Origin: CAYRVX01 sp964642165
GTDB taxonomy: Bacteria; Planctomycetota; Phycisphaerae; SM23-33
Assembly: GCA_964642165.1 (NCBI GenBank)
Contig: CAZXOC010000025.1
Span: forward strand, 1 to 41,559
Direction: 5' to 3'
Length of the DNA: 41,559 nucleotides
Numbering within the stretch: position 1 is the stretch's first letter; each line of letters starts with the position of its first letter. Under the pieces are notes generated by a model, which was given only the letters and a program-made list of their open reading frames with translations, had not been told where the DNA came from and made no database searches. Position numbers and translations under genes: made by a program. Below are positions 24,796 to 32,627 of the stretch, in pieces.

Positions 24796-25111
24796 CGTCT
24801 GCCGCTTTCGTTGCCACGCCGAGGCGGGCGGCCGGGCGGGCCAGTCCCTGGCCCGCCCGTTTCAAGGCCCAAGCTGCCGCCCTACCGCAAAGCTGCTGGT
24901 ACGTCGGATGATGATGCAGCGACCGTGCCATGAGAAACCGTGCCACCTCCGCATGCCGCGGGCCGAGATGGAACTATCTCTTTACCAAGTATTTGTATAT
25001 GGAAGACGTTCCGCTGAACTTCCCGCCCGGGACGGGGGGCGATCGGGGAGTGGGTAGACAGTACCCATCCGCTGGGCAGAGCCGTGGGGATCGCACCCGA
25101 CAGGGACGGGG
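24796..25111. other. 316-base gap
   Basis: No confident gene. It contains the 12-base-pair hairpin listed above, an unusually AT-rich patch at 24968-25012 that could hold a promoter, and a small stem TGGGTA/TACCCA (25051-25056/25062-25067, loop GACAG) beyond the stop of the AMMECR1-like gene. Confidence 0.45.
24833..24859. repeat. Perfect 12-base-pair hairpin with 3-base loop
   Basis: CGGGCGGGCCAG (24833-24844) and CTGGCCCGCCCG (24848-24859) surround TCC; TTT follows on the plus strand. It sits just upstream of the hypothetical gene at 24229-24795, where it would terminate plus-strand transcription or fold in the minus-strand leader. Confidence 0.6.
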
Positions 25112-26824
25112 CTACTCGGCGAGGAAGGCCTCGATCGCCGCCGCGCAGGCCGAGACGGTGACCCGCGCGGTGCCCGGGCCTTCCCGCACGCCGCCGAGCC
25201 AGGCGTCCGGCTCCCGGGCGAAGTAGGCCTCAGGCGCCTGGTACATCATGCCGAAGCAGAATTTGCGCGCCGCAGTCAGCACGATGCGGGCTCGCCGCAT
25301 CTCGGCCGCCCCGGCCGGAGACCCCTTCAGCGCGCGGGCGATGCACGCCGCCCGCATGCCCGTCAGGACCGTCGAGGGCCCCGCGCCGCCCTCGGCGAAG
25401 CCGCCGATCTCATCCGCCGGCCGCTCCGCACCGGCCTGCGTGATGTTCCCGCCCCCGTCGGGGCCTCCGCCGGCCAGCAGCGACGAGCGGCTGCCCAATC
25501 CGGCGCGACAGGCCCAGTGCACGCCCGCTGCCGTGGTGGGGCGGACCTGCCGCCAGGCCTTGCGCAGCTCCTGAACCTGTCTGGCCCCGGCCTCACCCAG
25601 CGCGCGGCCGTCGCCCAGGGCCAGCAGGGCGAGCCAGGGCCCGGCCGACGGGGCGGGCCGGCTGGCTGGCCTGCTGGTTGGCCTGCTGGTTGGCCTGCTG
25701 GACGGCGCGATGTCGGGCAGCTCGGCCAGCAGGCCCCGCAGCAGGTCGGCGCGGAGCCGACGGGTCTCGGTGCCCGGATCGACCTGTCCCATCGCCAAGG
25801 CCAGCAGCGCCGTCGTGCGGAGGGTCGCGTCCGGCGCGCTGTCCTCGACCAGCGCTCGCCCGTCGCCCCGTCGCGCGCGCTGCACGCCGTGGCGGATCGC
25901 CAGCGCCGCGCTGCGCGCCAGACGCGGATCGGGCCTGCGGCGGGCCAGCCGGGCCATCGCCCAGGCGGCGTAGAGGTGATCGGCGAGCGTCTCCCTCGCC
26001 GCGGGGGCGTGGTAGCGACCGTCCTCGTCCTGGTGGCGCGCGAGGAAGGCGCCGACCTTGTCCGCCGCGGCCGCGAGCGCCTGGCCGTCGACCTTCGCTC
26101 GTAGCGACATCTTCTTGCCGCGAAACAGCTCCACGACGCGCCCGTCGGGAAAGCCGACGTAGTGGCGCGTGGCGAAGACGCCCAGGCGAGACGGCGCGGA
26201 GGCGTTGTCGCCCGTCAGGCGGAACCGCCCCATCGCGGCGCGGCGGAGGTCCTCGGCATCCAGGCCGAGCACGTACCCGGCCGACGGCAGGACCCAGGAG
26301 ACGCCGTGGCGTCGGTCCAGGGAAGCGGCGAGGTCGCCGCGGAAGTACGCCACGCCGGTCAGCCCGGGGACGAATGCCTTGGGCAGGTCGCTCCGGTCGA
26401 CCTGTCGCAGAGCGGAGAAGACCTCGACCTCGACGAGCAGCGCGTCGAGGACCTTTGGGTCGATGCGGTCGGGCAGCCGATGGCTGCGCATCGCGCGCTG
26501 GGCGGCGGCGGCGACGTGGGTGCAGAGGTCGCGCCCGGCACGGATCTCCACGGCGACGACCTCGCTGCCCTGCCGAAGGGTGACGGCCGCTGCGTCGTCG
26601 CGGGCGCGAAGGGCCTCGAGCGCGTCAGGGACGGGCATCGACCTGGCGTCGATGCGGCGGGTCAGGTAGAGGCTCATGGCCCGGCGGGCCCGGCGGACGA
26701 GCGCCTGGCCCTGGCGCGGCGTCAACTCGGGACGGACGGGCGGGCGGACCGGGGGCGAAGCCTCGCCGGCCGCGGCAAGGACACACGGCCCCCACGCAAG
26801 GAAAGCCAGGATCGCCCGCATCAT
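25112..26824 (-). CDS. Secreted AMMECR1-like domain fused to an alpha/alpha-toroid-like region
   Basis: A 570-residue exported protein. The signal peptide covers residues 1-20. Residues of about 33-215 resemble AMMECR1/MEMO-system protein A: a first helix L-V-R-R-A-R-R-A-M-x-x-Y-L, a strand A-A-V-T-L, D-L-C-T-H-V-A-A-A-A-Q-R-A, and L-V-E-V-E-V-F-S-A, in the family order. The hallmark L-R-G-C-I-G is absent. Residues of about 250-565 are helix pairs with H-Q-D-E-D-G-R-Y and Y-A-A-W-A-M-A-R-L, like alpha/alpha-toroid proteins of the cyclase or glycosidase type. A four-residue T-S-R-P tandem repeat interrupts them. The ATG pair at 26824/26821 is chosen to begin at the signal peptide. Function unknown. 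Confidence 0.75.
   Translation of the reverse strand: MMRAILAFLAWGPCVLAAAGEASPPVRPPVRPELTPRQGQALVRRARRAMSLYLTRRIDARSMPVPDALEALRARDDAAAVTLRQGSEVVAVEIRAGRDLCTHVAAAAQRAMRSHRLPDRIDPKVLDALLVEVEVFSALRQVDRSDLPKAFVPGLTGVAYFRGDLAASLDRRHGVSWVLPSAGYVLGLDAEDLRRAAMGRFRLTGDNASAPSRLGVFATRHYVGFPDGRVVELFRGKKMSLRAKVDGQALAAAADKVGAFLARHQDEDGRYHAPAARETLADHLYAAWAMARLARRRPDPRLARSAALAIRHGVQRARRGDGRALVEDSAPDATLRTTALLALAMGQVDPGTETRRLRADLLRGLLAELPDIAPSSRPTSRPTSRPASRPAPSAGPWLALLALGDGRALGEAGARQVQELRKAWRQVRPTTAAGVHWACRAGLGSRSSLLAGGGPDGGGNITQAGAERPADEIGGFAEGGAGPSTVLTGMRAACIARALKGSPAGAAEMRRARIVLTAARKFCFGMMYQAPEAYFAREPDAWLGGVREGPGTARVTVSACAAAIEAFLAE
25665..25703. repeat. 12-base tandem repeat inside the AMMECR1-like gene
   Basis: About three copies of GGCCTGCTGGTT encode the repeated T-S-R-P / S-R-P-A linker on the minus strand. 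Such serine-arginine-proline-threonine repeats are common in planctomycete secreted proteins and can change in copy number by slippage. Confidence 0.75.
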
Positions 26825-27045
26825 GGCGATGGTTATAAGCCGCCGCGACCGCCGAGTAAAGCGCCGTCGCGTAGGGGCGGCGGCGTCAGGATCGCCTTGG
26901 GGGAGGTTCTTCGGGTCGCTTTCGCCGCCGCGCCTCATGTAAGATCATTCATAGAGGTGATTTACGCAGAGAGCCGCTCGCGGTAATCCTTCGGGGCCCG
27001 TCGCGCGGGGTCGTCGAGGCTGCCGGGCGGACCTCAGGGACACAT

Positions 27046-27076
27046 CTCCTTTCTTAAAAGAGATTTATGAAAGGAG
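27046..27076. promoter_or_regulatory. Operator-like inverted repeat upstream of beta-galactosidase
   Basis: CTCCTTTC (27046-27053) and GAAAGGAG (27069-27076) are perfect 8-base arms around an AT-rich 15-base centre. The arms are 23 bases apart, about two helical turns, as for dimeric regulators. It lies about 60 bases upstream of the proposed -35 box, a position better suited to an activator. Confidence 0.4.
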
Positions 27077-27136
27077 CCCTTCCGGAGGCCCTCCGGGGCG
27101 TCTGCCGGGGGAGTCGAAGGTCGAAGGGGTTTTTTG

Positions 27137-27164
27137 TTGCAAGTGGCGTACGGCGGCTTACACT
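27137..27164 (+). promoter_or_regulatory. Sigma70-type promoter of the beta-galactosidase gene
   Basis: TTGCAA (27137-27142), 16-base spacer, TACACT (27159-27164), 58 bases before the ATG. Confidence 0.5.
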
Positions 27165-27222
27165 CGTCGCCAAAGGTAGTTCCGGCGGTCCAACGCGACC
27201 GGAGGGGCGAAGGACGCGTGAC

Positions 27223-29889
27223 ATGGCGAACGTCACCTATGATGACCGCAGTTTCTTCATCGATGACCAGCGAGTCTGGCTCGTCAGCGGTTCGATGCAC
27301 TACTTCCGCGTTCCCTCCTCGCTGTGGCGGGACCGTCTGCTGAAGGCCAAGCGCGGCGGGCTGAACTGCATCTCCACCTACGTCGCGTGGAACTTCCACG
27401 AGCCGGTCGAAGGGCAGTGGGAGTTCTCCGACGATCACGACGTCGTCGGCTTCGTGCGCCTCGCGCAGGAGTTGGGGCTCTACGTGATCCTCCGCCCCGG
27501 GCCGTACATCTGCGCCGACTGGGACTTCGGCGGGCTGCCGGGCTGGCTGACGACGAAGACGGGCATGGCGTACCGTACGAGCAACGCGGCCTACATGCAC
27601 TACTTCGACAAGTACTTCCACCAGGTCCTGCCTCGCCTGGCGGAGTTGCAGGTGACGCGCGGGGGCAACATCATCCTGATCCAGAACGAGAACGGCTACT
27701 ACATGACGACGATGCCGGATCGCGTTCACCACCTGGAGTTCATCAGCCAGTTGTTCCGACGGGCCGGCTTCGACATCCCGGTGATCAACTGCAACCACTT
27801 CTCGGACCCGCCGTTGGCCGACAGCATCGAGTGCGTCGGCGGCGGGCGGGACGTGGTCCAGCGTCTCAAACGTCAGCGCCGGCGCCAGCCGGCGGCGCCG
27901 CTGATGGCCATCGAGTTCTACAACGGCTGGTTCGACGCCTGGGGCGGCGAGCACCACACCATGGCGGCCGATGAGACCGCGCGGCGGGCGATGGACGTTC
28001 TCGGCTGCGGCGCGCAGCTCAACTACTACATGTACCACGGCGGGACGAACTTCGCGTTCTGGGGCAGCCGCCTGAGCGACTCCGACGCCGCCTACGAGAC
28101 CACCAGCTACGACTACAACGCGCCCATCGCCGAGGGCGGCGGGCTGACCGACAAGTACTACCTCACGCGCCCGGTGAACATGCTGGCCGACCACATGGGG
28201 CGCTTCCTCGCGCCGTGCGCCGGCGGGCCTCCCGCAGCCAGCGTGCACGACTCGACGGCGATCCTGAACCTCGCGGGCCCGGAGGGCTCCTGGGCGTTCC
28301 TCAGCAACAACGGGCGGAGCGACATCGACGCCGTTCGCGTCGCCCTGCCGAGCGGGAAGGAACTGACCGTGCCGCTGGGGCGGATCGGCGCGGCCGCCGT
28401 GCCCTTCGATCTGGCCCTGTTGCCCGGCAAGCGCCTGGACCACACGAACCTGACGCCGCTGGGGTTCTTCGGCGAGCGGACGCTGGTGCTGCACGGCCCG
28501 GCGGGCAGCCCGGCGGAGGTCAGCATCAACGGCGCGGCGCTTCGCGCGGCGGTGCCGAAGGATGGGGAGCCCGCCCTCTTCGAGCACGAGGAACTGCAAA
28601 TCGTGCTGATCCACAGCGATCTGGCCACGCGGACCTGGCTGGTCGAAGACACGCTGGTGTTCGGGCCGAGCTTCGTCGGCGAGACGCTCGACGACATCGA
28701 GCATGCGCCGGGCACGCGGCAGTGCGCGCTGCTGCCGCTGGAAGGCAAGCTCACGCACCGCAAGGCACCCGCCGGCAAGGCGCCCAGGCCCACCGCCCCC
28801 AAGCTCAAGCCCTGGCGGCGAGTCAGCGTCTGCACGGAACCGGTCTCGTCGACGCTCGAGTGGCACAAGATCGACCGCCCCCGGGACACCGACAAGCTGG
28901 GCATCCATCACGGGTACGTGTGGTACCGCCTCGTCTGGTCGGAGCCGCGCCCGCGCACCCGGAGCCTGTTGTTCCCCGGGTGCGAGGACCGCGCGACGGT
29001 CTACCTCAACGGCGCGTTCGCGGGCACCTGGGGGCGAAGCGAGGACGCCGCGCGCCGGCCCATCTCCGCGGCCGTCAAACGCGGCGAGAACGTCTTGACG
29101 CTGCTGACGGACAACCTCGGCCGGGCCAACTGCGGCTGGCGGCTGGGCGAGGCCAAGGGCCTGTTCAAGGACGTCTACGACGCCAAGGTGACGCGCGTCC
29201 GCAAGCCGAAGCTCCGTCGCCTGGACAAGTTCCCCCGGCGGATCATTCCGCGGGGGCTGGCCCACCTGGTCCCGGAGCTCGAGGCCCTGCCCCTCTGGGC
29301 GCTGGAGGTGGATCTGACCCTCAGCCAGGTCTGCCCCGTGCACCTGGCATTCACCGAGGTGCCCTTCCACGTCGCGGCGCTGTGCAACGAGCGAACGGTG
29401 GGCTTCTTCCCGTGCAGCGACAGGAACTTCGGCGACCTGACCCTGGCGGCCGGGCTGAAGAAGGGAAAGAACGTCCTCCGGCTGCTGATGTGGGGCGACG
29501 TGGATGCCTCCATCGCCGGGAAGCTCCGGTTCTACAGCCTGTTGACGCCGATCTCCCAAGACGCGAAGTGGGCGTATCGCCCGTGGCAACTGCCCAGCCC
29601 CGGCGGCCCGGTGGTGGGCAAGGACCAGCCCGCCTGGTACGCCTCGCACTTCACGTATGAGCCGGCCGGCAAACCGCTGTTCGTGCACGTCGCCGGCGCA
29701 AAGAAAGGTCAGGTCTTCCTTAACGGGCACAACGCCGGGCGCTTCTGGACGATCGGGCCTCAGCAGTACTACTACCTGCCGGAGTGCTGGCTGGGCAAGG
29801 AGAACGAGTTGCTGCTGTTCGTCGAGCAGGGCGACCTGCCTCGGCGAACCCGCCTGGAGTTCCGTCCGCTGGGACCGTACCGAGAGTGA
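27223..29889 (+). CDS. GH35 beta-galactosidase (cytoplasmic)
   Basis: An 888-residue glycoside hydrolase family 35 enzyme, which releases terminal beta-galactose with retention. The catalytic TIM barrel (about 5-325) shows the family signatures G-S-M-H-Y-F-R, N-F-H-E-P, R-P-G-P-Y-I-C-A-D-W-D-F-G-G-L-P, the acid/base Glu156 in I-Q-N-E-N-G and the nucleophile Glu231 in I-E-F-Y-N-G-W-F-D. Beta-sandwich domains follow, including two jelly-roll segments near the end (V-Y-L-N-G and V-F-L-N-G-H-N-A-G-R-F-W-x-I-G-P-Q). No signal peptide is present, so it acts on imported oligosaccharides. The frame extends upstream, but AAGGA and the typical N-terminus fix 27223. A rho-independent terminator follows. 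Confidence 0.93.
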   Translation: MANVTYDDRSFFIDDQRVWLVSGSMHYFRVPSSLWRDRLLKAKRGGLNCISTYVAWNFHEPVEGQWEFSDDHDVVGFVRLAQELGLYVILRPGPYICADWDFGGLPGWLTTKTGMAYRTSNAAYMHYFDKYFHQVLPRLAELQVTRGGNIILIQNENGYYMTTMPDRVHHLEFISQLFRRAGFDIPVINCNHFSDPPLADSIECVGGGRDVVQRLKRQRRRQPAAPLMAIEFYNGWFDAWGGEHHTMAADETARRAMDVLGCGAQLNYYMYHGGTNFAFWGSRLSDSDAAYETTSYDYNAPIAEGGGLTDKYYLTRPVNMLADHMGRFLAPCAGGPPAASVHDSTAILNLAGPEGSWAFLSNNGRSDIDAVRVALPSGKELTVPLGRIGAAAVPFDLALLPGKRLDHTNLTPLGFFGERTLVLHGPAGSPAEVSINGAALRAAVPKDGEPALFEHEELQIVLIHSDLATRTWLVEDTLVFGPSFVGETLDDIEHAPGTRQCALLPLEGKLTHRKAPAGKAPRPTAPKLKPWRRVSVCTEPVSSTLEWHKIDRPRDTDKLGIHHGYVWYRLVWSEPRPRTRSLLFPGCEDRATVYLNGAFAGTWGRSEDAARRPISAAVKRGENVLTLLTDNLGRANCGWRLGEAKGLFKDVYDAKVTRVRKPKLRRLDKFPRRIIPRGLAHLVPELEALPLWALEVDLTLSQVCPVHLAFTEVPFHVAALCNERTVGFFPCSDRNFGDLTLAAGLKKGKNVLRLLMWGDVDASIAGKLRFYSLLTPISQDAKWAYRPWQLPSPGGPVVGKDQPAWYASHFTYEPAGKPLFVHVAGAKKGQVFLNGHNAGRFWTIGPQQYYYLPECWLGKENELLLFVEQGDLPRRTRLEFRPLGPYRE

Positions 29890-29892
29890 GCC

Positions 29893-29927
29893 GCGCCGCG
29901 CGGGCTTCGGTCGCGGCCGCTTTTTTT
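29893..29927 (+). terminator. Rho-independent terminator of beta-galactosidase
   Basis: GCGCCGCG (29893-29900) pairs with CGCGGCCGC (29912-29920) with one bulged base and an 11-base loop, followed by seven T (29921-29927), directly after the stop codon. Confidence 0.85.
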
Positions 29928-29929
29928 GC

Positions 29930-29958
29930 TTGTTTGCCGCCGCCTTGCGACGTAAGAT
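29930..29958 (+). promoter_or_regulatory. Promoter of the HU gene
   Basis: TTGTTT (29930-29935), 17-base spacer, TAAGAT (29953-29958). The leader of about 100 bases contains a GACCCG/CGGGTC stem (29992-29997/30008-30013). Confidence 0.55.
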
Positions 29959-30065
29959 TAGCTGCGACGGCAGGTTGGTTTCGGCATGTCTGACCCGGTC
30001 GCCGTGTCGGGTCTTGCCGCTGGGCTGTAGGGTGACATCATACATCCGTTGCGAAAGGGATCTTC

Positions 30066-30386
30066 ATGGCTACGGTGACCAAGAAGGAACTGGTAGATCG
30101 CGTTGCCGACCAGACCGGAACCAAGCGGGTGGTCGTCAAGAAGATCGTCCAGGGCTTCCTCAACGAGATCATCAACGAGCTCGGCGGAGGGAATCGCCTG
30201 GAATTCAGAGACTTCGGCGTCTTCGAGACCAAGGAGCGCGCCGCCCGCATCGCCCAGAATCCCAAGACGCTCCAGCGCGTCGAGGTCCCGCCCAAGCGGA
30301 CCGTGAAGTTCAAGGTCGGGCGCCTCATGAAGCTCAAGCTCCACGAAGGCATGGAGCGGGACCGACAGCGGGGCGCGGTCCGGTAA
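30066..30386 (+). CDS. HU/IHF-family DNA-binding protein
   Basis: A 106-residue nucleoid protein. It matches the HU fold over residues 1-95: T-K-K-E-L-V-D-R-V-A, the G-x-x-x-R-V-V-V dimer helix, L-E-F-R-D-F-G-V-F-E and the R-N-P-K-T-like arm, here Q-N-P-K-T, then V-P-P-K-R-T-V-K-F-K-V-G. The C-terminal tail is short and basic. HU dimers bend and compact DNA. AAAGGGA precedes the ATG. It is a single-gene unit with its own promoter and a strong terminator downstream. Whether it is the main HU or one of several paralogues cannot be told. Confidence 0.95.
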   Translation: MATVTKKELVDRVADQTGTKRVVVKKIVQGFLNEIINELGGGNRLEFRDFGVFETKERAARIAQNPKTLQRVEVPPKRTVKFKVGRLMKLKLHEGMERDRQRGAVR

Positions 30387-30496
30387 GGCGACCCGTCTTC
30401 GTCTTGCTGGAACAGACCTTGCGGCACTCGGTGCGCTCGCGCCGCCCGAGGAGCGTCTTTCTGTGACCCAGACGTTGTGACCGGACAGACATCACG

Positions 30497-30536
30497 CGCC
30501 GCCGCGGCGGGGGAGCTTGCGGCGGCGTTTCCCTTT
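30497..30536 (+). terminator. Terminator downstream of the HU gene
   Basis: CGCCGCCGC (30497-30505) and GCGGCGGCG (30519-30527) form a perfect 9-base-pair stem with a 13-base loop, followed by TTTCCCTTT. Confidence 0.65.
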
Positions 30537-30658
30537 CGGCCTTGTGTGCCCCGTCTCTGCGCGGCCGGGATGCCCCCCGTCCCCCCGCCGATCACCACGC
30601 GCCCGGAGCCCGTCGGGCGACGGGCCGGAATCTTGTAAGCATCCCCCAAGCGACTCGT

Positions 30659-30664
30659 TATAGT
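30659..30664 (+). promoter_or_regulatory. -10 box that would give a leaderless PduS-like transcript
   Basis: TATAGT lies seven bases before the ATG at 30672, so a start at the usual distance would fall on or beside the A of the ATG. No ribosome binding site is seen there. A TTGTAA at 30633-30638 is 20 bases upstream, further than usual. Confidence 0.35.
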
Positions 30665-30671
30665 GGGCTCC

Positions 30672-32003
30672 ATGAGCGAGCTGACCGTCGAGCAACTCGC
30701 CGAGGCCGGCGTCGTCGGGGCCGGCGGCGCGGGCTTCCCGACGCACGTGAAGCTCTCCGCCCGGGCCGATACCGTCCTGATCAACGCCGCGGAGTGCGAG
30801 CCGCTGCTGCACAAGGACAAGGAGGTGCTGCGGCAGTTCGCCGACGAGGTGCTGGCGGGCCTGGCCGGGGCCATGGCGCTGGTCGGCGCCGGGCGAGGCA
30901 TCGTCGGCATCAAGGAGAAGTACGGCGACGTGATCGAGCACCTGAGGGGCAAGCTCGCGGCGAACGTGGAGATCGCCCCGCTGCGCGACGCGTACCCCGC
31001 CGGCGACGAGCTCATCCTGGTCTACGACGTGCTCGGGCGCGTCGTCCCCCCGGGGGGGATCCCGCTCCACGTCAACGCGGTCGTCCTGAACGTGGAGACG
31101 GCGAGGAACGTGGCCCGCGCCGCCCACCAGAGCGTCACGGAAACGTTCCTGACCGTCGGCGGCGCCGTCGCCCAGCCGAGGACGCTGCGCGTGCCCGTGG
31201 GCGCGGCGATGTCCGCGTGCGTGGCCGCCGCGGGCGGGGCGACCTGCCGGCCGGGCAACTACATGGTCGGCGGCGTCATGATGGGCTACCTCGAAGAGGA
31301 CCACGACGCGCCCGTGGACAAGACCACCGGCGGCATCCTCGTCCTGCCGGACGACCACGTCGTCGTGCGGCGGCGCCGGCAGGACTGGAAGCAGATCGCC
31401 CGCATCGGACGCAGCGCGTGCGACCAGTGCAGCTTCTGCACCGAGCTGTGCCCCCGCTGGCTGCTGGGGCATCCCATCGAGCCGCACCGCGCGATGCGCT
31501 CGCTGGCGTTCAACCTCGTCGGCGAGGCGAACGTGCGCGGGACGGCCTTCTGCTGCGAGTGCAACCTGTGCAGCCTGTACTCGTGCCCCGAGGACCTCGA
31601 CCCGAAAAACGTCTGCACGCAGAACAAGCAGCGCCTGGCGGCCGAAGCGCGCCGGTGGGAGCAGCCCCCGTTCGACCCGCGCCGCCCGGAGCTGCACATG
31701 AACAACCGCAAGGCGCCGACGCGCCGGCTGATGGAGAAGCTCGGGCTGACCGGCTTCGCGAACGTCGGCCCGCTGGCCGATGCGCCCGTCGCGGCGGATC
31801 GCGTCGGCATCAAGCTCAAGCAGCACGTCGGCGCGCCGTGCGAGGCGACGGTGACGGTGGGCGAGCGCGTGAAGATCGGCGCGGTGGTCGGGCACCCGCC
31901 GATGAGCAACGGCAAGCCCGCGCTGGGCGCCGCGGTGCACGCGTCGATCGACGGGCGCGTCGCCGCCGTCGAGGACGGCGTGGTCTGGATCGAGAAGGGC
32001 TAA
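30672..32003 (+). CDS. PduS/RnfC-like iron-sulfur flavoprotein
   Basis: A 443-residue electron-transfer protein of the RnfC/PduS family. The N-terminal glycine-rich G-A-G-G-A-G-F-P-T-H-V-K-L (17-28) is the flavin/NADH-binding motif of this family, followed by N-A-A-E-C-E-P. Two [4Fe-4S] motifs follow: C250-x2-C253-x2-C256-x3-C260-P and C294-x2-C297-x2-C300-x4-C305-P. PduS reduces cobalamin in propanediol microcompartments; RnfC2 feeds methylenetetrahydrofolate reductase in acetogens. The adjacent PduT-like gene, 25 bases downstream, favours the PduS role. No membrane segment is present. The ATG at 30672 is chosen over an in-frame GTG at 30663. Confidence 0.88.
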   Translation: MSELTVEQLAEAGVVGAGGAGFPTHVKLSARADTVLINAAECEPLLHKDKEVLRQFADEVLAGLAGAMALVGAGRGIVGIKEKYGDVIEHLRGKLAANVEIAPLRDAYPAGDELILVYDVLGRVVPPGGIPLHVNAVVLNVETARNVARAAHQSVTETFLTVGGAVAQPRTLRVPVGAAMSACVAAAGGATCRPGNYMVGGVMMGYLEEDHDAPVDKTTGGILVLPDDHVVVRRRRQDWKQIARIGRSACDQCSFCTELCPRWLLGHPIEPHRAMRSLAFNLVGEANVRGTAFCCECNLCSLYSCPEDLDPKNVCTQNKQRLAAEARRWEQPPFDPRRPELHMNNRKAPTRRLMEKLGLTGFANVGPLADAPVAADRVGIKLKQHVGAPCEATVTVGERVKIGAVVGHPPMSNGKPALGAAVHASIDGRVAAVEDGVVWIEKG

Positions 32004-32028
32004 CCTCCGCGAGAACGGTCACACGAGC

Positions 32029-32589
32029 ATGGCAGCACCGAAATCGATAGGCGCGATCGAGCTGTCGAGCATCGCCCTGGGCTACCGCGTCCAGGACGCC
32101 ATGCTGGACGCCGCCGACGTGGAGATCCTCATCGCCCGGACGATCTGCTCGGGGAAGTACCTCCTCATCGTCGGCGGGTCGGTCAGCGACGTGAGGGCGG
32201 CGATCCGCGCCGGCCTGAACGCCCCCGAGGAAGCGGTCATCGACCACCTGGTGATCCCCAACGTGCACGAGTCCGTCTTCCCCGCGCTGGGGCAGTCCGT
32301 CACGATCGACGAGGACGAGCTCGGCGCCCTCGGCGTCGTGGAGACCTTCAGCGGCGTGAGCATCATCGCCGCCGCCGACGCCGCCGCCAAGGCCGCACGC
32401 GTTACGCTCTTCCGCATCCACGTGGCCATGGCGCTGGGAGGCAAGGGCTTCTGCCTGATGACCGGCACGGTGGCCGACTGCCACGCGGGCGTGGCGGCCG
32501 CCGCCGCCGAGGCCCGCCAGCGCGGGCTGCTCGTCGCCGAGGTCGTCATCCCCCGCCCCAACCGCGAGCTGTTCAGCGAGTACCTGTAA
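32029..32589 (+). CDS. PduT-like tandem-BMC shell protein (BMC-T) with cluster-binding cysteine
   Basis: A 186-residue protein with two BMC domains (about 5-95 and 100-186), the fold of trimeric pseudo-hexameric microcompartment shell proteins. It follows Salmonella PduT along its length: I-G-A-I-E-L-S-S-I-A, R-T-I-C40-S-G-K-Y-L-L, G-V-V-E-T-F-S, H-V-A-M-A-L-G-G-K-G and V-I-P-R-P-N. In PduT the equivalent cysteine of each subunit (K-T-I-C-P-G-K) holds a [4Fe-4S] cluster in the trimer pore; Cys40 sits at that position. With the PduS-like neighbour it could pass electrons across a shell. No hexamer, pentamer or cargo gene is in the window. Confidence 0.92.
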   Translation: MAAPKSIGAIELSSIALGYRVQDAMLDAADVEILIARTICSGKYLLIVGGSVSDVRAAIRAGLNAPEEAVIDHLVIPNVHESVFPALGQSVTIDEDELGALGVVETFSGVSIIAAADAAAKAARVTLFRIHVAMALGGKGFCLMTGTVADCHAGVAAAAAEARQRGLLVAEVVIPRPNRELFSEYL

Positions 32590-32627
32590 GCCACCGACAT
32601 CGGCCGCGCCCCCGGAGGTCTTCGAGG

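Larger units (their letters stand above)
26825..27222. other. 398-base divergent gap before the beta-galactosidase gene
   Basis: No gene seen. It holds an AT-rich patch near 26940-26965, an operator-like inverted repeat at 27046-27076, a short hairpin CCGGAG/CTCCGG (27082-27087/27091-27096) and the promoter at 27137-27164. Confidence 0.5.

Noticed and set aside
23692..25111. Insertion sequence or integron
   Set aside because: Strong inverted repeats exist, but their arms differ and there is no transposase or integrase frame or target-site duplication.
25665..25703. Short regular repeat resembling a CRISPR unit
   Set aside because: It is a 12-base in-frame coding repeat without spacers, giving the SRPT linker.
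27034..30045. Minus-strand open frame of about 1000 codons opposite the beta-galactosidase
   Set aside because: It is the shadow of the GH35 gene; high GC keeps antisense frames open, and the translation has no motif or plausible composition.
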